A stretch of DNA of 64,000 nucleotides from Toxorhynchites rutilus septentrionalis (taxonomy: Eukaryota > Arthropoda > Insecta > Diptera > Culicidae). This document shows positions 11,815 to 23,955 of this stretch, in pieces. Both the position numbers and the translations under genes were made by a program. The DNA lies in assembly GCF_029784135.1 (NCBI RefSeq), contig NC_073746.1, positions 260,253,598-260,317,597 on the forward strand, read 5' to 3'. How positions within the stretch are numbered: position 1 is the first letter of the stretch; each line of letters starts with the position of its first letter. A model generated the notes under the pieces. It was not told the origin of the DNA. It made no database searches and saw nothing but the letters and a program-made list of their open reading frames with translations.

Positions 11815-12420
11815 GCGAACAACTGCTCCAACGGCATAACAGGAAGAGTTTTTTGAATCGAATCGTTACTGGCGAAGAAAAATGGGTTCATTATGATAAT
11901 CCTGAACGTCCTGCAACGTATGGATACCCCAGCCATGCATCAACATCGACGACCGCGCGGAATATTCACGGCCAGAAGGTTATGCTGTTTATTTGGTTGG
12001 ACCAGCTGGGTGTGATGTACTATGAGCTGCTTAAACCGAATGAAACCATTACGGGGGACCTCTACCGACGACAATTGATGCGTTTGAGCCGTACTCTGAA
12101 GGAAAAACGGCCACAATACGAGCAAAGACACGATAAAGTTATTTTGCAGCACGACAATGCTCGGCTGCATGCCGCGAATCCGGTCAAACATACTTGGAAA
12201 CGCTGAAATGGGAGGTCCCACCCGCCATATTATCCAGACATTGCTCCGTCTGATTACTACCTTTTTCGATCGATACAACATGGCCTGGTTGACCAGCACT
12301 TTTCCAATTTTGATGAAGTCAAAATTTGATCGATTCGTTGTTAGCCGACAAAACGGCCGATTATTTCCGCAAAGGGATCCGTGAATTACCAGAAAGATGG
12401 GAATAAGTTGTGACTATCGA
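11815..12420 (+). pseudogene. Mariner transposase pseudogene
   Basis: The frame from about 11819 gives CEQLLQRHNRKSFLNRIVTG, then EEKWVHYDNPER (first catalytic D region, GEEKWVxYDN). IHGQKVMLFIWLDQLGVMYY and LQHDNARLHA follow; the HDN aspartate is retained near 12152. After 12200 the frame shifts: LKWEVPP...YSPD-type sequence continues in other frames, and the tail RKGIRELPERWE is readable near 12375. The N-terminal HTH region is absent. Frameshifts and stops after 12200 make it inactive. The terminal repeats were not resolved. Confidence 0.85.
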
Positions 12421-13867
12421 TGGGCAATACTTTGAATATTAAATTTGTAACCATTTTTTCAGAATAAAGGATTAATTTTTGAAAAAAACCCAATAAACTT
12501 ACCGGTACTCCTATTATCATGAAAGGCATGATTGGACTCTTCAAGGAATGTGATTCAAATGTAGTTTTAGCTTATAGCACATAATACTGGTAATTGTAGA
12601 TTTTCGAACGATGCATGAAAGCTGTGTGGAACTACGTCTGTTATGCGTACAAATAGTGATTTTTCGAAAACGTTTTTTCCAAATTGCTCAAATATATTCG
12701 AACAAATAATGTTTGTTCGCATGTTGAGCATACGTATCACATTGTGTAGAATGCGAAACAGGGAAAAAGTCGATTCGGTTCATTTTGTCGTTTACGTCTC
12801 CTATAAAAATATGGACAGTCTAGTCCAAAGCCATGTAAACAGTAATAGACAAACACAGTCAATAATTACAAAATAAAAATTCATTTTTTTGCAAGTGTAA
12901 TATTAGAAAGAGAAAGATTAGCAAACTGGCTTTAATTAGATATGATACGGCCAAAAATTAAGCTTCTACACTAGAAATACCCGTTTAATATATTTTAACA
13001 GAGTTCTCTCTGAAGGAAAAATGACCGGATTGGGAGAATAGACACGACAAGATAAATTTACGGGATGGCAACGCCAGACAACATGTTCATTAATAAAAAA
13101 AAAGGTAAACCATATAAATTCAGACTGACTATTCCAATCATTGAAATCTCCCCCTGTGCAAAATTTATTTTATTTTTGTGTGAATATTAATTATCATTAT
13201 CAGGTGTATTTAATTAATTTAGGAATTTAATTTTAGTTTTAATTACAAGTGAACATTTTTTGGCGAGCTAATGCCTTTTTATGATATATTTTTCTATTTA
13301 GAAGGCCTGACGAGACAACTATCTTAGAAGCAGTTTCTTCTTTTAAGCATGAGGATCTTTACAAAAATTTAGGGTTTGGTCACTCTTATGTATACTTAAT
13401 GAGACACATGCTCGTTTCTAATAAATCTCTAACCAAACCCAATTCTATAGATTGGCCTTTAACATATTGAACTCCGCATCGTAATTGCTGCGCTTTCCAT
13501 TTAACCCACATCAAGCGTTTGCACAATATCAGTATCAGTTCCAGTTCAAAAAGATATTCATTTGATAAAAATTTTTCAATTAAATTAAAAGTAAGTCACA
13601 TTTTGACACCCGAAAACAAACCATATTTTATTTATATCTTCACTGCGCGGGGATCAACGTGTTAAATAAATGATCAATTATTGCTTCAATTGTTTATATT
13701 TGTGGTTAAAAGTGCAGAAACATCTATTCTCGTAGTAAAAAAGTGACAATTTCAGATATTTCAATTGAAATATTGCATGTTCACAAATACACCTTTCCTG
13801 AAGTGCGGTGTTGATATGTTCTAAATAATAATCAATTTGCATTTTTTACATTTTCTTCCGAAGCACT
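12421..13867. other. AT-rich sequence, no recognised gene
   Basis: This holds only short frames without motifs. A partial hairpin-element palindrome (GAACTACGTCTG) lies near 12630; no matching left end was found. Confidence 0.4.
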
Positions 13868-14142
13868 TTATTGACTTGGCGGTGTCTTTATCTCGAGATC
13901 ACGTGTGTCGCTAACCATGTGCTTCAGATTACTGCCGACCGATCTCGATCCGGTCCGGCAGTCAGTGTAGCGTGACGGCGGCCAGAGTGGGCGACAAATA
14001 GTTGCACGCAGTTTACGATTGAGAACTCGATTAAGCATGTTGTTCCACGCCACATCCGTGTGCAACGTGGGTAATAAGGGGTGGTTGTTGTCGATAATCG
14101 CGCACCAACGCGAAAAGGCGAATTCCGGAGGCGTGTTAGTAA
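13868..14142 (-). CDS. Possible terminal exon of an unrecognised host gene
   Basis: On the minus strand an open, GC-richer frame runs from a candidate acceptor (TTTCCACCAG, ending at about 14143) to a TAA at 13868-13870. It contains FAFSRWCAIIDNNHP, VAWNNMLNRVLNRKL and a basic, serine-rich tail. AATAAA overlaps the stop codon region. I do not recognise the family, and a longer competing frame (172 codons, 13924-14442) covers the same bases. The case rests on composition, the residue pattern and the plausible acceptor. It could equally be an old transposon fragment. Confidence 0.22.
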
Positions 14143-14170
14143 GCTGGTGGAAACGTGATCGTAGTAACGG

Positions 14171-15189
14171 TTAGCTTCGGATAACTCCGTTTTTTTATGT
14201 ATCTTGCTCTCTTCCCTGTCAATCTGTAAAAAGGAAATATACGTTAGCTTCCGTTGAAGGACCGTCGCGACTTTTTCTGAACACTTTGCTTCCAATCGAT
14301 GCCCTGCGCTCATCGAAGGGATTCGCCGGACAGTGATGGATCGTTGTGCGGCAGCTGAGAGCAAGGGCTTTAAAGTGGTACACTTGAGAGTGCACGTGAT
14401 GTTCCAGTCATGAAACATCAACCACGTTGTAGCAAGACACATTCTGTAAAGTGCGATGCGGCTATTCCGATGATTTTACACTCAGTCGGCTCTAGATTGA
14501 GCAGCGGTTACGAGCCAAAGTGTGACTATTTGGCTTCCGGGCGCACGTATTAAAGTATTCAGTTTTAATCACTTGTTTGTTATATGTACGTAAACTTTTT
14601 AGTGGGTATGTATTATATTCCATGTAATCTCTAATCTAATGAGCGGTGAAATGTGTAATGTAATACTTGGTTATTTGGTTCGAGATCATTTATGTATATG
14701 GTTAGGGATATACTCTCAGTTAGGAACAGTGCGACGTTTGATACCGAGGCAAATCCGTATTTAATAAAAATAGAATGATAGAGTTCATGGTATGCGTTTT
14801 TTGCAACCAAAAAAGAACACGAAGAATGAATTGTGGCGAAGAGTAAACCGTATTCCTTAGTCGACAACACGAAAAGAATTATAAAAAAGTTATTATAAAG
14901 AAGTTTTATAAGGAACTTTTCGACAACCATACAATTCAACTTATTTGTTCAGGATAATTTGTGATCTGTTACAACCTATTGCGTTCAGTTTTTTTTTGCT
15001 ACTTCTGCTTCTTCTGTTTGCGTTTGAGTTTTATCGTGACATTTTGTTAACAATCACGGAAATCTGTAAAATTGCCGCAACAAGCGTTTAAAGCATATTA
15101 CTTTTTTTTAATGTGCAATTCGTCACACTCCAATAAGTTCCAATAAAAAAGGGTGTTCCATTCCATTTGAATGGGAAAATGGTAAATGT
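14171..15189. other. No recognised gene
   Basis: The 102-codon minus frame at 14631-14939 is AT-rich and shows no motif. Nothing else is supported. Confidence 0.4.
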
Positions 15190-15500
15190 AGTCTTGGACG
15201 TAACCTACGTCTTCCAACATCTTCCTGGTCAGGAGTTTGGCAACCGGGCTGACATTTTCAAGCATGTGACTCGGCGAAGCTCACTGAGAAATATCTGACT
15301 TGGCAAGCTGTACCTATGTGTGGGAAAATGTCTGGATACAAGTCTCAAGCTTTTCCTGAAGCAACATGATTGTTCCGTGCTGTTTTGGCTACATATGACA
15401 TCCTGCCATATGAACGAAGGAAAAAAGACAGGTGTTCTAACGTTAAGAAATAAGAAGCTTCTTTTCTTCTCGCCTGAGAATGTCATTTCATTCACACCTC
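15190..15500 (+). pseudogene. Tc1-like transposase fragment
   Basis: Plus-strand translation gives LTWQAVPMCGKMSGYK near 15298-15345 and then LKQHDCSVLFWLHMTSCH near 15355-15412, with a frame change between them. This resembles the YLTWQxICxCGK and FW-DLASCHYxK region of Tc1/IS630-related insect transposases, where the D of LASCH precedes the catalytic third residue. The block is broken and no ends were found. Confidence 0.5.
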
Positions 15501-15681
15501 CATATTTCTTTTATTCTATTTCATATAAGTGATTGGCTTGGGTTTTGATTTGATAAACACATCAACTCTTCCGCCCCGGCAAACTTTAAGCATTCTTTCA
15601 AAATGTTCTTTCATTCCATCATTGAGGAGTGATTCAGATGGAACAGATCATTAGCAATCCCACGTCTATTTTGCGGTTATA

Positions 15682-15876
15682 TCATAGATATAACCCACTT
15701 CCAATGTCCCAGACCCTGACCATCAACTGGTTCATACAATCTATTAGTTTTCTCTGACCTACATTGAAGAGCTCCGTTGTGATTCCATTCTTACTAGCTG
15801 CTTTGTGGATCTTTGCCTGATTAATGGCCTCCTTAACTTCACCAATCGTCGGAAACAACAACAATTGATTTGGCAT
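15682..15876 (-). pseudogene. RTE-clade reverse transcriptase fragment
   Basis: The minus-strand frame reads PTIGEVKEAINQAKIHKAAS, then KNGITTELFNVGQRKLIDCMNQLM. This is the segment before RT motif A in RTE-type LINEs (PTxxEVxxAIxxLKxxKAxGxDGIPAEL). It is about 60 residues long, and no other part of that element was found nearby. A related endonuclease piece lies at 29837-30010. Confidence 0.75.
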
Positions 15877-16007
15877 GCATCAAGTTGCTTCGATGGAATT
15901 GCGGCTTAAAAGACACGACTCTGAGTTAACGTTTGTGCGAGCCAATACTACAATTTAGTAGAATTAGCAGGGGATGAAAACTGCTCCCCTACGGCCATAC
16001 TCTTAAT

Positions 16008-16118
16008 GTGGATTTGTGCTTCCAAAAATTGGACCGTCTGGACGAAACAATCGCCCAAATGGTCAACATTTGGCTCATAGAAAAGGATTTCCAGGCCATC
16101 CAGCTCATTTTACATATG
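16008..16118 (+). pseudogene. Mariner transposase scrap
   Basis: QKLDRLDETIAQ followed by a degenerate HQDNARP-like region resembles the mariner stretch QQLDRLKxAIAQKRPxLxNRxGVVFHQDNARPHT. It stops where the hairpin-ended element at about 16120 begins. Confidence 0.45.
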
Positions 16119-16929
16119 AAGTGTCCGAGGCATGACTGCACTGTTGACGTAGTACTACGCTTTTATTTCATTCAATTCACTTGTTTATAATTTCGGATAT
16201 TGTTCCAGAATTCTTCGAAATTTCTGAATTAACTAGTAAAATGTTTTGATCGTTTATTTTTCGTAGAATTAGTTGACGATAATTGATTAATGATTCATTC
16301 TTGCTGAGCGAGATGGCCTAGCATGATGTTTCCCCACGGAATTGTAGCTCAGAATCTCAACGCCATGGCGTCAGTGAGTTATTGGGTCGCGTACACAGCT
16401 CAAGGGGAAACGAAGCCATGAGATAACGCAAAGTAAGGCAGAACAAGTGACGTTCGTTGTTTCGTGTATAGAACGAGACTGAAAGACTGCCGTCCAACGG
16501 TGTGTTTTTGATTATAGTGTCTTGAAACTTCTGCAGTTCATACACCGCTAGCCCTGTAAAGGGCCGTTGTGGACAAACTCAACACCTCGACGCTTGAGGC
16601 GAAGTGTTTTGAAGTTTGCCTGACTGACTGTTTTATTTTGAATTGTAGAGTCTTCAGACTCTGAGAGTTCATTCGTCTCTAGCCCTGAAAGGCCAATGTG
16701 GACAATCCAAACTTCTTCTCCAACTACCTTGACAAAGACACTTCATTGTCGTTCGAGGCTCCTCGACAAACCGTGTCTGCCCTCGGCACCACCAAACAAA
16801 GATCTGTTGAAGTTTACCTCAGCAGAGATCCACCATTTATACCCGAGCAAATATTCTTCTTCGTTGTTTCTATTATCGCGATTACATGAGTTGCTCGTTA
16901 TTGACGGGACGCGTAGGTAAACTTACAAA

Positions 16930-17040
16930 TTCTGCTCTGTAAGAAACATCGGGCTGTTGTTCTATTAATAACACAACAATGATCATATCAACTGTCTCTA
17001 CTGTCCGGTCTAACTGGACAATGGAAGAACAGAAGGACTA
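16930..17040. repeat. Stretch shared with the SINE at 61852-62210
   Basis: AGAAACATCGG and ATATCAACTGT...GTCCGGTCTAACTGGACA match 62028-62110 with scattered differences. It is probably the body of the same SINE family without its tRNA-like head. Confidence 0.5.
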
Positions 17041-17529
17041 CTCTTACACCTGAATGGCTACTGTGTAATGTACCATATGCAATGGTATAGAAGGAATACT
17101 TGTAACCATATATTGTTACAATTTAGAAACTTGCATAAAAAATGAAATTTGATTCTCACTATTTGGTTCACGGGAGAGGTGGTCGAAGAGGAAAAACGAT
17201 GTTCAACGACAACAAAATGTGGGGATCCCAAACCAACGGGAAAAAAAACTATTGAATTTTGAATCTCTGCCATGGTGGGTGGTTGGGAATAACCACTAGG
17301 CTGGAATGAAATGGAAAGTGGAATGCTTGGAACGGAAGAATTTGGGAAGAAGGAATGAAGGAGGTTCGAGATAGGAATTGGAAAGGAATTGAGCTCTTGG
17401 GTTTCGAAATCGGTAGCGTGCACAATAACCGTACCGATCAATGTTTTTAAGAAGTATTTCTCTATTGATAATACCACGTTGTGAAACCGATTCAGTGAGC
17501 GGTGAAACTGGCTGAAATATAGGCTAAAT

Positions 17530-17830
17530 CTCAAGGACCAGCGATAATAGTGTGCCTGTCTCGCCCTCATCAGCCTCGTGCTGGTACGGCTCACATCAAA
17601 GGAGTTTCGTAGGCCAGTTGTCACAAGATCCAAGTCGCGCTCCTCTCGGTCAACGCCAAGGACGACACGGAGGTTGCAACCTTCCGCCGACTGCGAGAAA
17701 TCACCACGTCATACCAGTTGTCCGTTCGCCGTTGCCGACCGCCACCTCTCCGACAACATTCCCGACCACGCCATAGCTGATGACCAGTCCGCCAGTCCGA
17801 GTAGAGGACCGTTACCCACTAGAAACTAGA
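17530..17830 (+). other. GC-rich segment with ORF-like composition, not identified
   Basis: This 300-bp block is much richer in GC than its surroundings and open in two + frames. One frame contains VNAKDDTEVATFRRLREITT, which looks protein-like. I cannot assign it. It may be part of a retroelement gag or a captured host exon, since it lies inside copy 4 of the hairpin-ended family. Confidence 0.3.
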
Positions 17831-18795
17831 GACTGATCCGTAAGTCAATAAAAACATTGTTAATTAACCTGAAAATTATTTCTTTACGCTAACCCAAATC
17901 CGAAAGCCTTCCCACACAACTCACACGACGACCCTGAGACCCGAGGACCCAAAAGAGGCCTTCCGCGCCCACCCCTGCACGGTCATAGATAAGACCAAGG
18001 GGCTTTGATTGCGTTCCTTTCCGGAACCAGCAAAATCATCTTCAGGGGCTGAGAGCAGCCGCATCAGAAAGTAATTCGCAACATACTCTCACGCCCAATA
18101 TGGCAATTGTTTAATGTACTAATTATAGATACAATAAAAACATGTGACATGTACACGATTAAAATCCGGCTCTGTTACAGCTAAAATGCCAATGAGCCTA
18201 AATAAATAAACAAAAGGGGAAAAAGGAATAGGAAGATGGAAATGCTTCTAGTTTTCATCAGTTTAAACCAGTTACGCGCCAGGGGATTGTAATGTATAGC
18301 ATATCAAACAAATCTTAGAGAATATTTGATTCGTTTGTAATGCAAATCGTAAAATCTGTTCGCAGCAAAAATAGTTATTAACGTTAACTCTATTTTTAAA
18401 AAGTTTTCTGATTTGGCACCCTTCATGAAAAACGTAGTCCTACGTCAAAAAGACAAGAATATATGAACATTGCTCTTTATAAGACAGTGCTGTGAAGTAT
18501 TTGTGTATCTTGTAAGAGCCAGAATGTTCAAAACTCAACATGTTCGAAATACCTTAGAACTACTATGCAAAATTTGAAGTTACTTTGCAATATTTACAAT
18601 GGTCAAAACATCAAACCCTTAAACACGCTGTTTCTATCACACGTATACATAATCTTTACGTGCTTAAAACCGAAAATAAACCATAAAAATCGCATTGAAT
18701 ATAGACAACACAAATACCACACTTTGCTGCAGCAAAGTATAGTCTCCTTCAGAACAATTTAAACAAAAATTATCCTGTTCTTTCACTATTTGTAG

Positions 18796-19572
18796 TTGGC
18801 AAGATACAAAAGCAATCAAATCAGAGATCTACGGTGCGCTGTCGGACACCGTATGAGCGCCAGACCCTCTCCCGGACCAGCTGTATTGAATCGGCGGACG
18901 AAACCACTAGCTCCTCGATCGCGTCCTCGCTTGATGACTGTTCGGCGACGAGTGGTTCGATATTCGTCATTCAGGACGCCGCCGAAATGGCTGACGCCGA
19001 GAGCGATCGGGAACAGTTGGCTCAACAGCAGCAACCACGTCCTCGCCACGGTCCCAGAAGCAGAAGGTCGCTGAGCGTTTCCTCGAGTGGATGTTCGAGC
19101 ACCATGGACGATCGGAATCGCGATCTTTCGCCGATAGGAAGCATAAACAGTTGTCGGTAAGTGGGATACACACACTCTGCCGGGATTTTTCATCACTCAA
19201 TTGGTGTTTTTTCGTCGTTTTAGTTGCACCTCCCTCAGGATGTCGGATTTTGACGATGATGGTTTTCGCGAGGACAACAGTGTATCCTCGGAGTACTCAG
19301 TATTTTCATCCTCACGGCCCTATCAGCCACATCATCCGCTGCATTGCAATCACCAGAACGTTCCGCACCACCCGAACAACACCAGGGGACTCTACGACAT
19401 AGCACTGAGAACCGTCAAGCTTATTCGGCGAAATCAGGAACTACAAATGCGACTGGTTCAGTTACAGCAGGAAACGAACGCATTTATCGATTCCGTGATG
19501 GCAAATCCAGAAAACGAAACACTTCGAAGCCAATATCAGAAACAAAGCCCCGCTATCGTGGTCCACAAGTAG
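18796..19572 (+). CDS. Last two exons of an unrecognised serine-rich coiled-coil protein
   Basis: The exon 18796-19156 follows a good acceptor (TTTCACTATTTGTAG). It ends at a consensus donor (GTAAGT at 19157), and the intron 19157-19223 (67 bp) ends TCGTTTTAG. The second exon, 19224-19572, stops at TAG. The joined frame is open for about 236 codons. The first half is serine-rich (SSSIASSLDDCSATSGS, SVSSSGCSS) with a glutamine run. The second has an acidic patch (SDFDDDGFRED), a His/Pro-rich stretch, and a predicted amphipathic helix (IALRTVKLIRRNQELQMRL) with Leu spacing suited to a coiled coil. I do not recognise the family. Upstream exons and the true start were not found; the GTG at 18834 is not a start. 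Low-repeat sequence and clean splice sites argue for a real host gene. Confidence 0.75.
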
Positions 19573-20095
19573 ATGAGTGTGAGGGAATTACTGATCTCAA
19601 CCAGTTGGTTCAACAATATCCTCGACCGCTCATATGTAGAAAAAGTCTGATTGTTGTTCCTCCATCGCATTATGACTGATGAATTATAGCGCATCAAAAC
19701 TGCTTAATTGAGATAGAACTGTTGAGTTTTCCACAAATGCGTAGTTGTTGTAGGCTCGTTTATTTGAGTTCCACATCTTATCCTGTGAAAAAAGGTGGTG
19801 TTTCCAAGAACTATTTTACGTTTCCACTGTGACTTGTGAATTAGATTGTTAGGATGGGCGTTGCGTAGGACGTTCATTCGCGAACCAGGTTAGCAGAACA
19901 CTTGAAAAGCAATCATCAGTGAACAATGTAGTAGCTAAGGTTCTAGCGTCATACACGATGTGTTTATTTGAATTTTATGCGGTACATTAAACTGTTAGTG
20001 ACATAGGCGCTTATACAAGAAAAAGAATGAAAAGCATTGAATAAAACGTAGTATACGTAGTTTAAGGAACCTCTACTGTTCAATAAAATATTTTA
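19573..20095 (+). other. Probable 3' untranslated region of the gene ending at 19572
   Basis: No transposon signature is visible. Poly(A) signals AATAAA occur near 20040 and 20081, giving likely transcript ends shortly after. Confidence 0.5.
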
Positions 20096-20825
20096 AAACA
20101 GAAAATTTATGATACTAACGTTTCTCAGTTCAAGTAGCAGCTTGAGAAAACTGCCCAAAACGAGGACCTTTGTGTTCTTCAAAATACGAAAGAATGTGTG
20201 AATTTACCTGGCAGTATAATATGTACAATCTCTACAGTCTTGTTTGTAATGTTTGTTTGTTGTAAAATCCATTGCTATATTGAGAGTGGAGAACAACACC
20301 TCTATAGTGCCTAATAAAAATTTGATCATGAAACCGCCCCAGCTTATAGGGACGAATGACCTTTGGGCTAAAGTCCTTAAAAACAAGAACCGAACCGAAC
20401 CGCCCCAGCCTACACGAACCATTTGTCATTCGTGAGTATGCATCCTCGATCCTCGGACGATTCTTGTTTGCAACGTTTATTAAGGCTCAAACGACAACTA
20501 CCACCCCAAAGCCGGGTTTTCATGTTACAAAAAAAGAATTGATGATCTTCTTTTACTCATTATCTTTGAGTCCCAGTATATCTCGAAGAGGCATTTTTTC
20601 TCTGTGTTTGCTCTCACGGGACCGCATAGATTCGGCTCGATGTTGTTCGTATAACTCACAATCCCAAATGACGTTGTATTTGCCGCAAGGACAGATGTTG
20701 CTTTCCGTGATATTTATCTCATAAAGAAGAGAGTTTATACCAGGGATACTCAAACTGTTTTGGGCGAGAGACCCCTTTTCCAGAATGAAGTAAAACCATC
20801 GGAAAATCTGTAGGGCTACGTCAAG

Positions 20826-21100
20826 TCTATGGCCTATGTCAACGAGCCTACGATTGGTGAATTTCGTACGAATATCGAACGTGCATCAGCAGTATCGGCC
20901 GATTTATGCTTGAAAACCGCATAAAATTGGGTTCTAGACTTCTGCAAGCGTGCCCGTGGTGGCCATGCAAAAGAAATCGAGTTCCATATAAAATGGCATC
21001 AAATGTAGTTTCACATGAATTAAGAATTTCATTGATATTCAAAACTGTTTTTGTTTCATTTAAAAAAACTTTTGTAGCGCTCTTATTGAAAAACCCTTTA
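20826..21100 (+). pseudogene. Tc1/mariner C-terminal scrap with right terminal repeat
   Basis: Plus translation near 20830-20905 gives SMAYVNEPTIGEFRTNIERA, matching VKSMVYANKPAPIDELRTNI of the transposase at 28003-28647. The terminal repeat TTTGTAGCGCTCTTATTGAA (21074-21093) matches the ends of that element. It is a truncated relative in the opposite orientation. Confidence 0.75.
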
Positions 21101-21356
21101 TGATGGACCGTAAAATTGTCTTTCCATTGTTTTTTTTTCTGTAGTGTTCAAGTTCATTATTTTAATTATTATTTTTCATTTAAATTGCAATTTGCTTTGC
21201 CTAATACATGTGAAAAGTACTAACCCTTAGAGGATAGCAGCATCGAGTGACTTCGAAGTGACAGCGAGAGTTCCGGTAAGAAAATAAAAAGACAAGCATC
21301 ATCTGCGAATTGTGACAGTACACAATCTCCTGCGATGCATTTATCAATATCAACAT

Positions 21357-21475
21357 ATGCTCCCGTTGTCGAGTGGTTAGCGTCACACGTAACATGCCGG
21401 GGGTTCGGGTTCGATTCCCGTTCTGGTCGGGTGAAATTTTCGTCAAAGAAATTTCCTCCGACTTGCAAATTTTGG
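21357..21475 (+). repeat. tRNA-derived SINE (5' part)
   Basis: The A box (GTCGAGTGGTTAGCG) and B box (GGTTCGATTCCC) are about 45 bp apart, the spacing of an internal RNA polymerase III promoter. The following GTCAAAGAAATTTCCTCCGA body lacks a poly(A) tail, so the copy is 3'-truncated. It does not fold as a functional tRNA with matching acceptor ends. Confidence 0.65.
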
Positions 21476-23197
21476 GTGGAACGAAACTAGCCAGCTAGTA
21501 GTTTATAAATAAATACGCTATAGAAGATACATTGAAGGTCTATGAGCACAGCTACTAGCTCTCTCTTGAGCTCAAACGCTTTTTGAATATCAATTGCCAA
21601 AAGAGCATGATCGTCTTTTGTACTCTTTTCTTGACGGATGCCGTACTGTGTGTTGGAAAAAATGTGATTGTTGTAGTGAACGGAAAAAATTAACCGATTT
21701 TTAAAGCTTTATTAACGGAATGGTTCAAAGCTGAAATTTCAACAATCCATCAGAAATTAAATAAATATATATGTTACGTACTGCATACAATTCAGTATGC
21801 CTTTCCCGAACTGAATGTCTAACTAACAACGTAATGTAATTAATTTTGCAACAAATCTATAAATCAAATTCGCCTAAACCGAAAACTTTTATATAAGCCA
21901 TTATTCTCTACTTCAAATAATAAATTTGAATTGCTACCTACTACGTACCTACTTCGTATATCTCTATGAATGATTTAAAATTTATATGCAGGTTAATTAA
22001 ATATTCAAATTCCTGTAATTTTCTCTCGCATCATCATTCCAATCATCAGTTGTAAACATCGCCATGAACAATAGAATGAAATGTAACACTCTTGGAGCGG
22101 TCGGCTATCTTCATTGTACAGGGCTACCTAAATCATCCGGATTACCAGGGGTATTTTGCGCTGGCAACAGTATTCTTCTCAGTCCATGTTTGCAACCTAT
22201 TATAAGCATCATCTTCTCCAGAGTCTTCCTGCCTTTCAGTTGGGATATTGATTAAAAACATCTAAGTTGTTGAAAATATTAATTAAAATCTCCTTAGCTG
22301 AAGCAGAGCGATTTTTCAGAAGATTGAACTTTAGTTGTCTAGTCCTGGAGCAAAATTTGAGTGACCGATAGTGCAATCTCCATTTCCAAAAGTGTGAACT
22401 TATCTCCAAGTCACAAGGTAGAATTCAGCCGATTAGTGAAACTTGGAGAACAGCGAAGTCATGTATCCACTCAAGACTTCGTGCTTCTTTTGTAACACCA
22501 GGAACAACTATATTTCGCAATCTCCTGGCTGAAGTCCACAGCGTCTTAAAGAAGTGCTCCTTTCGAAACTGCCCACAATGTTCCTCCTTTTTTGTCTTTG
22601 AACATTTTTCTCTATTTGACCTCATGTTGTTTGTAACTCTGATCGTTTTCCTTAGTAACATTTTTTTTTCTGAAACGTACATATGCATCAGATCGTTCTT
22701 CTTTCATTTTCGAGCAATCAGCAAGTCACCATGAGTCGGTGCCCTTCTGCGAAAGTTTCGGTGATCAAGAAGCGCTACTTTCGAGATAGTTTCTTCGGGA
22801 TGTTCCGGGTCATTTTCGTCATCTTCAGTCAACCTGCCATATCATCACCTGTCTTCAATCATCTGTCACCATATCACCATATCAACCTGCCTTTATCATC
22901 AGTCAACCTGTCATAGAAGTTAGCATTGATGAAGCCAGGTGTTGTTGAGAGTGTTTTGACAATCTGCGCATAGGGTGAATTCGATTTGTCGGTGATTTTT
23001 TATTTCAGGCTTTTCGTCTTGATCGTGTACTGTGAACATAAACTAGCTCCTACATGGACACCCTTGCAAGCGAAACAAGTGTCTTTCGGAGCCTTGGAAA
23101 TTGTTCCATCATGAATTCCTCCACATCTGCCGCACTTAGCTCTGTTGTTGTACATTTTCTTGGTTTGGTTAAACTTTTTGCACCTTTCACAAACCAT

Positions 23198-23955
23198 TAC
23201 TTAGGAGCAAAAGTTCGAAAAATTCTTTATTTCTACTTTTGAGTAATAAATTATCGCCGAACAATGAACTTATCAATAGAAGTCTGACATCAAAATGATG
23301 CTTAGCTCTGATACTGTAATACAATAGAACACAATAGAATAACTCGAAAAAAAAAACTTGAACTGAACTGCTGACCATTACAATACTCGACTAAACTGGG
23401 CAACTGTTAAGCTGCGAATAGGATGGTACTATTGGAGGTTTTCAATTGTATACCCGCGTTATGAAAATTTGAGAACTTAGATCATTTCTAATAACTTCTA
23501 TTACAACTGTTACTGTCCGTTCTTGAATAATTCGCATGATAGTTTTCCATTCATGGAAACGTTTGAGAACATCGTACACGATAGTACCAGCCAGGTTTAT
23601 TGTTTTCGTATTTTTGTACTTGGTTCAAGGCCATTTTTGTCCTGGGTTCAGTTCCAAGAAATCAGATTGCAATAGAAGGTATTGCTAGATAATAGACAGC
23701 CTTCCCACATAATGGCCTCTGTTCAGCTCTTGCGAATACGTAATGAATAACTTTTTTGCGTGAGGTATTTAAAGTTAACGGTAGAAAGCGACATTTATCG
23801 CTCTTGTTTCCAAATTTGCTATCATCAGACAGTGTTTTCAAAACATAACAACATTAGCCAAAAGATAATCAAAACGAACCTGACTATAGAGCGCACACAT
23901 ATTCCCTCGGTTCTTCATTGGGGAACAGTACCATTGTATTACTCTATACGCAAAT
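23198..23955. other. Upstream region of GMC1
   Basis: No transposon was recognised. A TATA-like TATTTAAAG lies at 23766-23774 with CAGACAGTG near 23829; either could mark the GMC1 promoter, but neither is strong. Positions 23900-23955 lead into the GMC1 ATG without a convincing acceptor. Confidence 0.35.

Larger units (their letters stand above)
16120..18446 (+). mobile_element. Hairpin-ended element, copy 4
   Basis: The left part (GTGTCCGAGG...GACGTAGTACTACGC, 16121-16160) and the following 90 bp (ATAATTTCGGATATTGTT) match the left end of copy 2 at 5840-5960. The right end AACGTAGTCCTACGTC (18431-18446) is followed by AAAAA. The last 170 bp match the copy 1 and copy 2 right ends. The interior holds stem-loop-like words near 16555 and 16690, a SINE-like stretch at 16930-17040 and a GC-rich segment at 17530-17830. 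The left boundary is approximate. Confidence 0.6.
20553..23197 (-). mobile_element. Degraded LINE (ORF1 zinc knuckles, RT and C-terminal pieces)
   Basis: Four pieces lie in order on the minus strand. At 23197-23000 are cysteine knuckles (CGRCGGIHDG, CFACKGVHVGASLC). At 22580-22430 is a linker stretch (WTSARRLRNIVVPG...EWIHDF). At 21660-21485 is the RT region before and at motif A (NTQYGIRQEKSTKDD, LAIDIQKAFELKREL). At 20753-20553 is the C-terminal cysteine motif (ICPCGKYNVIWDC) ending in LRDILGLKD, which resembles the C-terminus of the LINE at 34132. All pieces carry stops. A mariner scrap and a SINE sit between the last two. The order is consistent with one element of jockey/I-like type. Confidence 0.7.

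Noticed and set aside
13924..14442. 172-codon minus frame
   Set aside because: No motif is visible, and a competing frame over the same bases looks more protein-like. Length alone is weak evidence in a GC-richer patch.
16938..18180. Possible LTR retrotransposon (TGTAAG...GTTACA)
   Set aside because: The shared pieces fit the SINE at 61852 better; no primer-binding site, target duplication or second LTR was found.
20744..20830. hAT-like terminus (CAGGGATACTCAAACTG); a similar one near 62665
   Set aside because: A single end without a partner or target duplication; too little to call an element.
21361..21440. tRNA gene
   Set aside because: A and B boxes are present, but the acceptor ends and anticodon arm do not fold as a tRNA; it continues into a SINE body.
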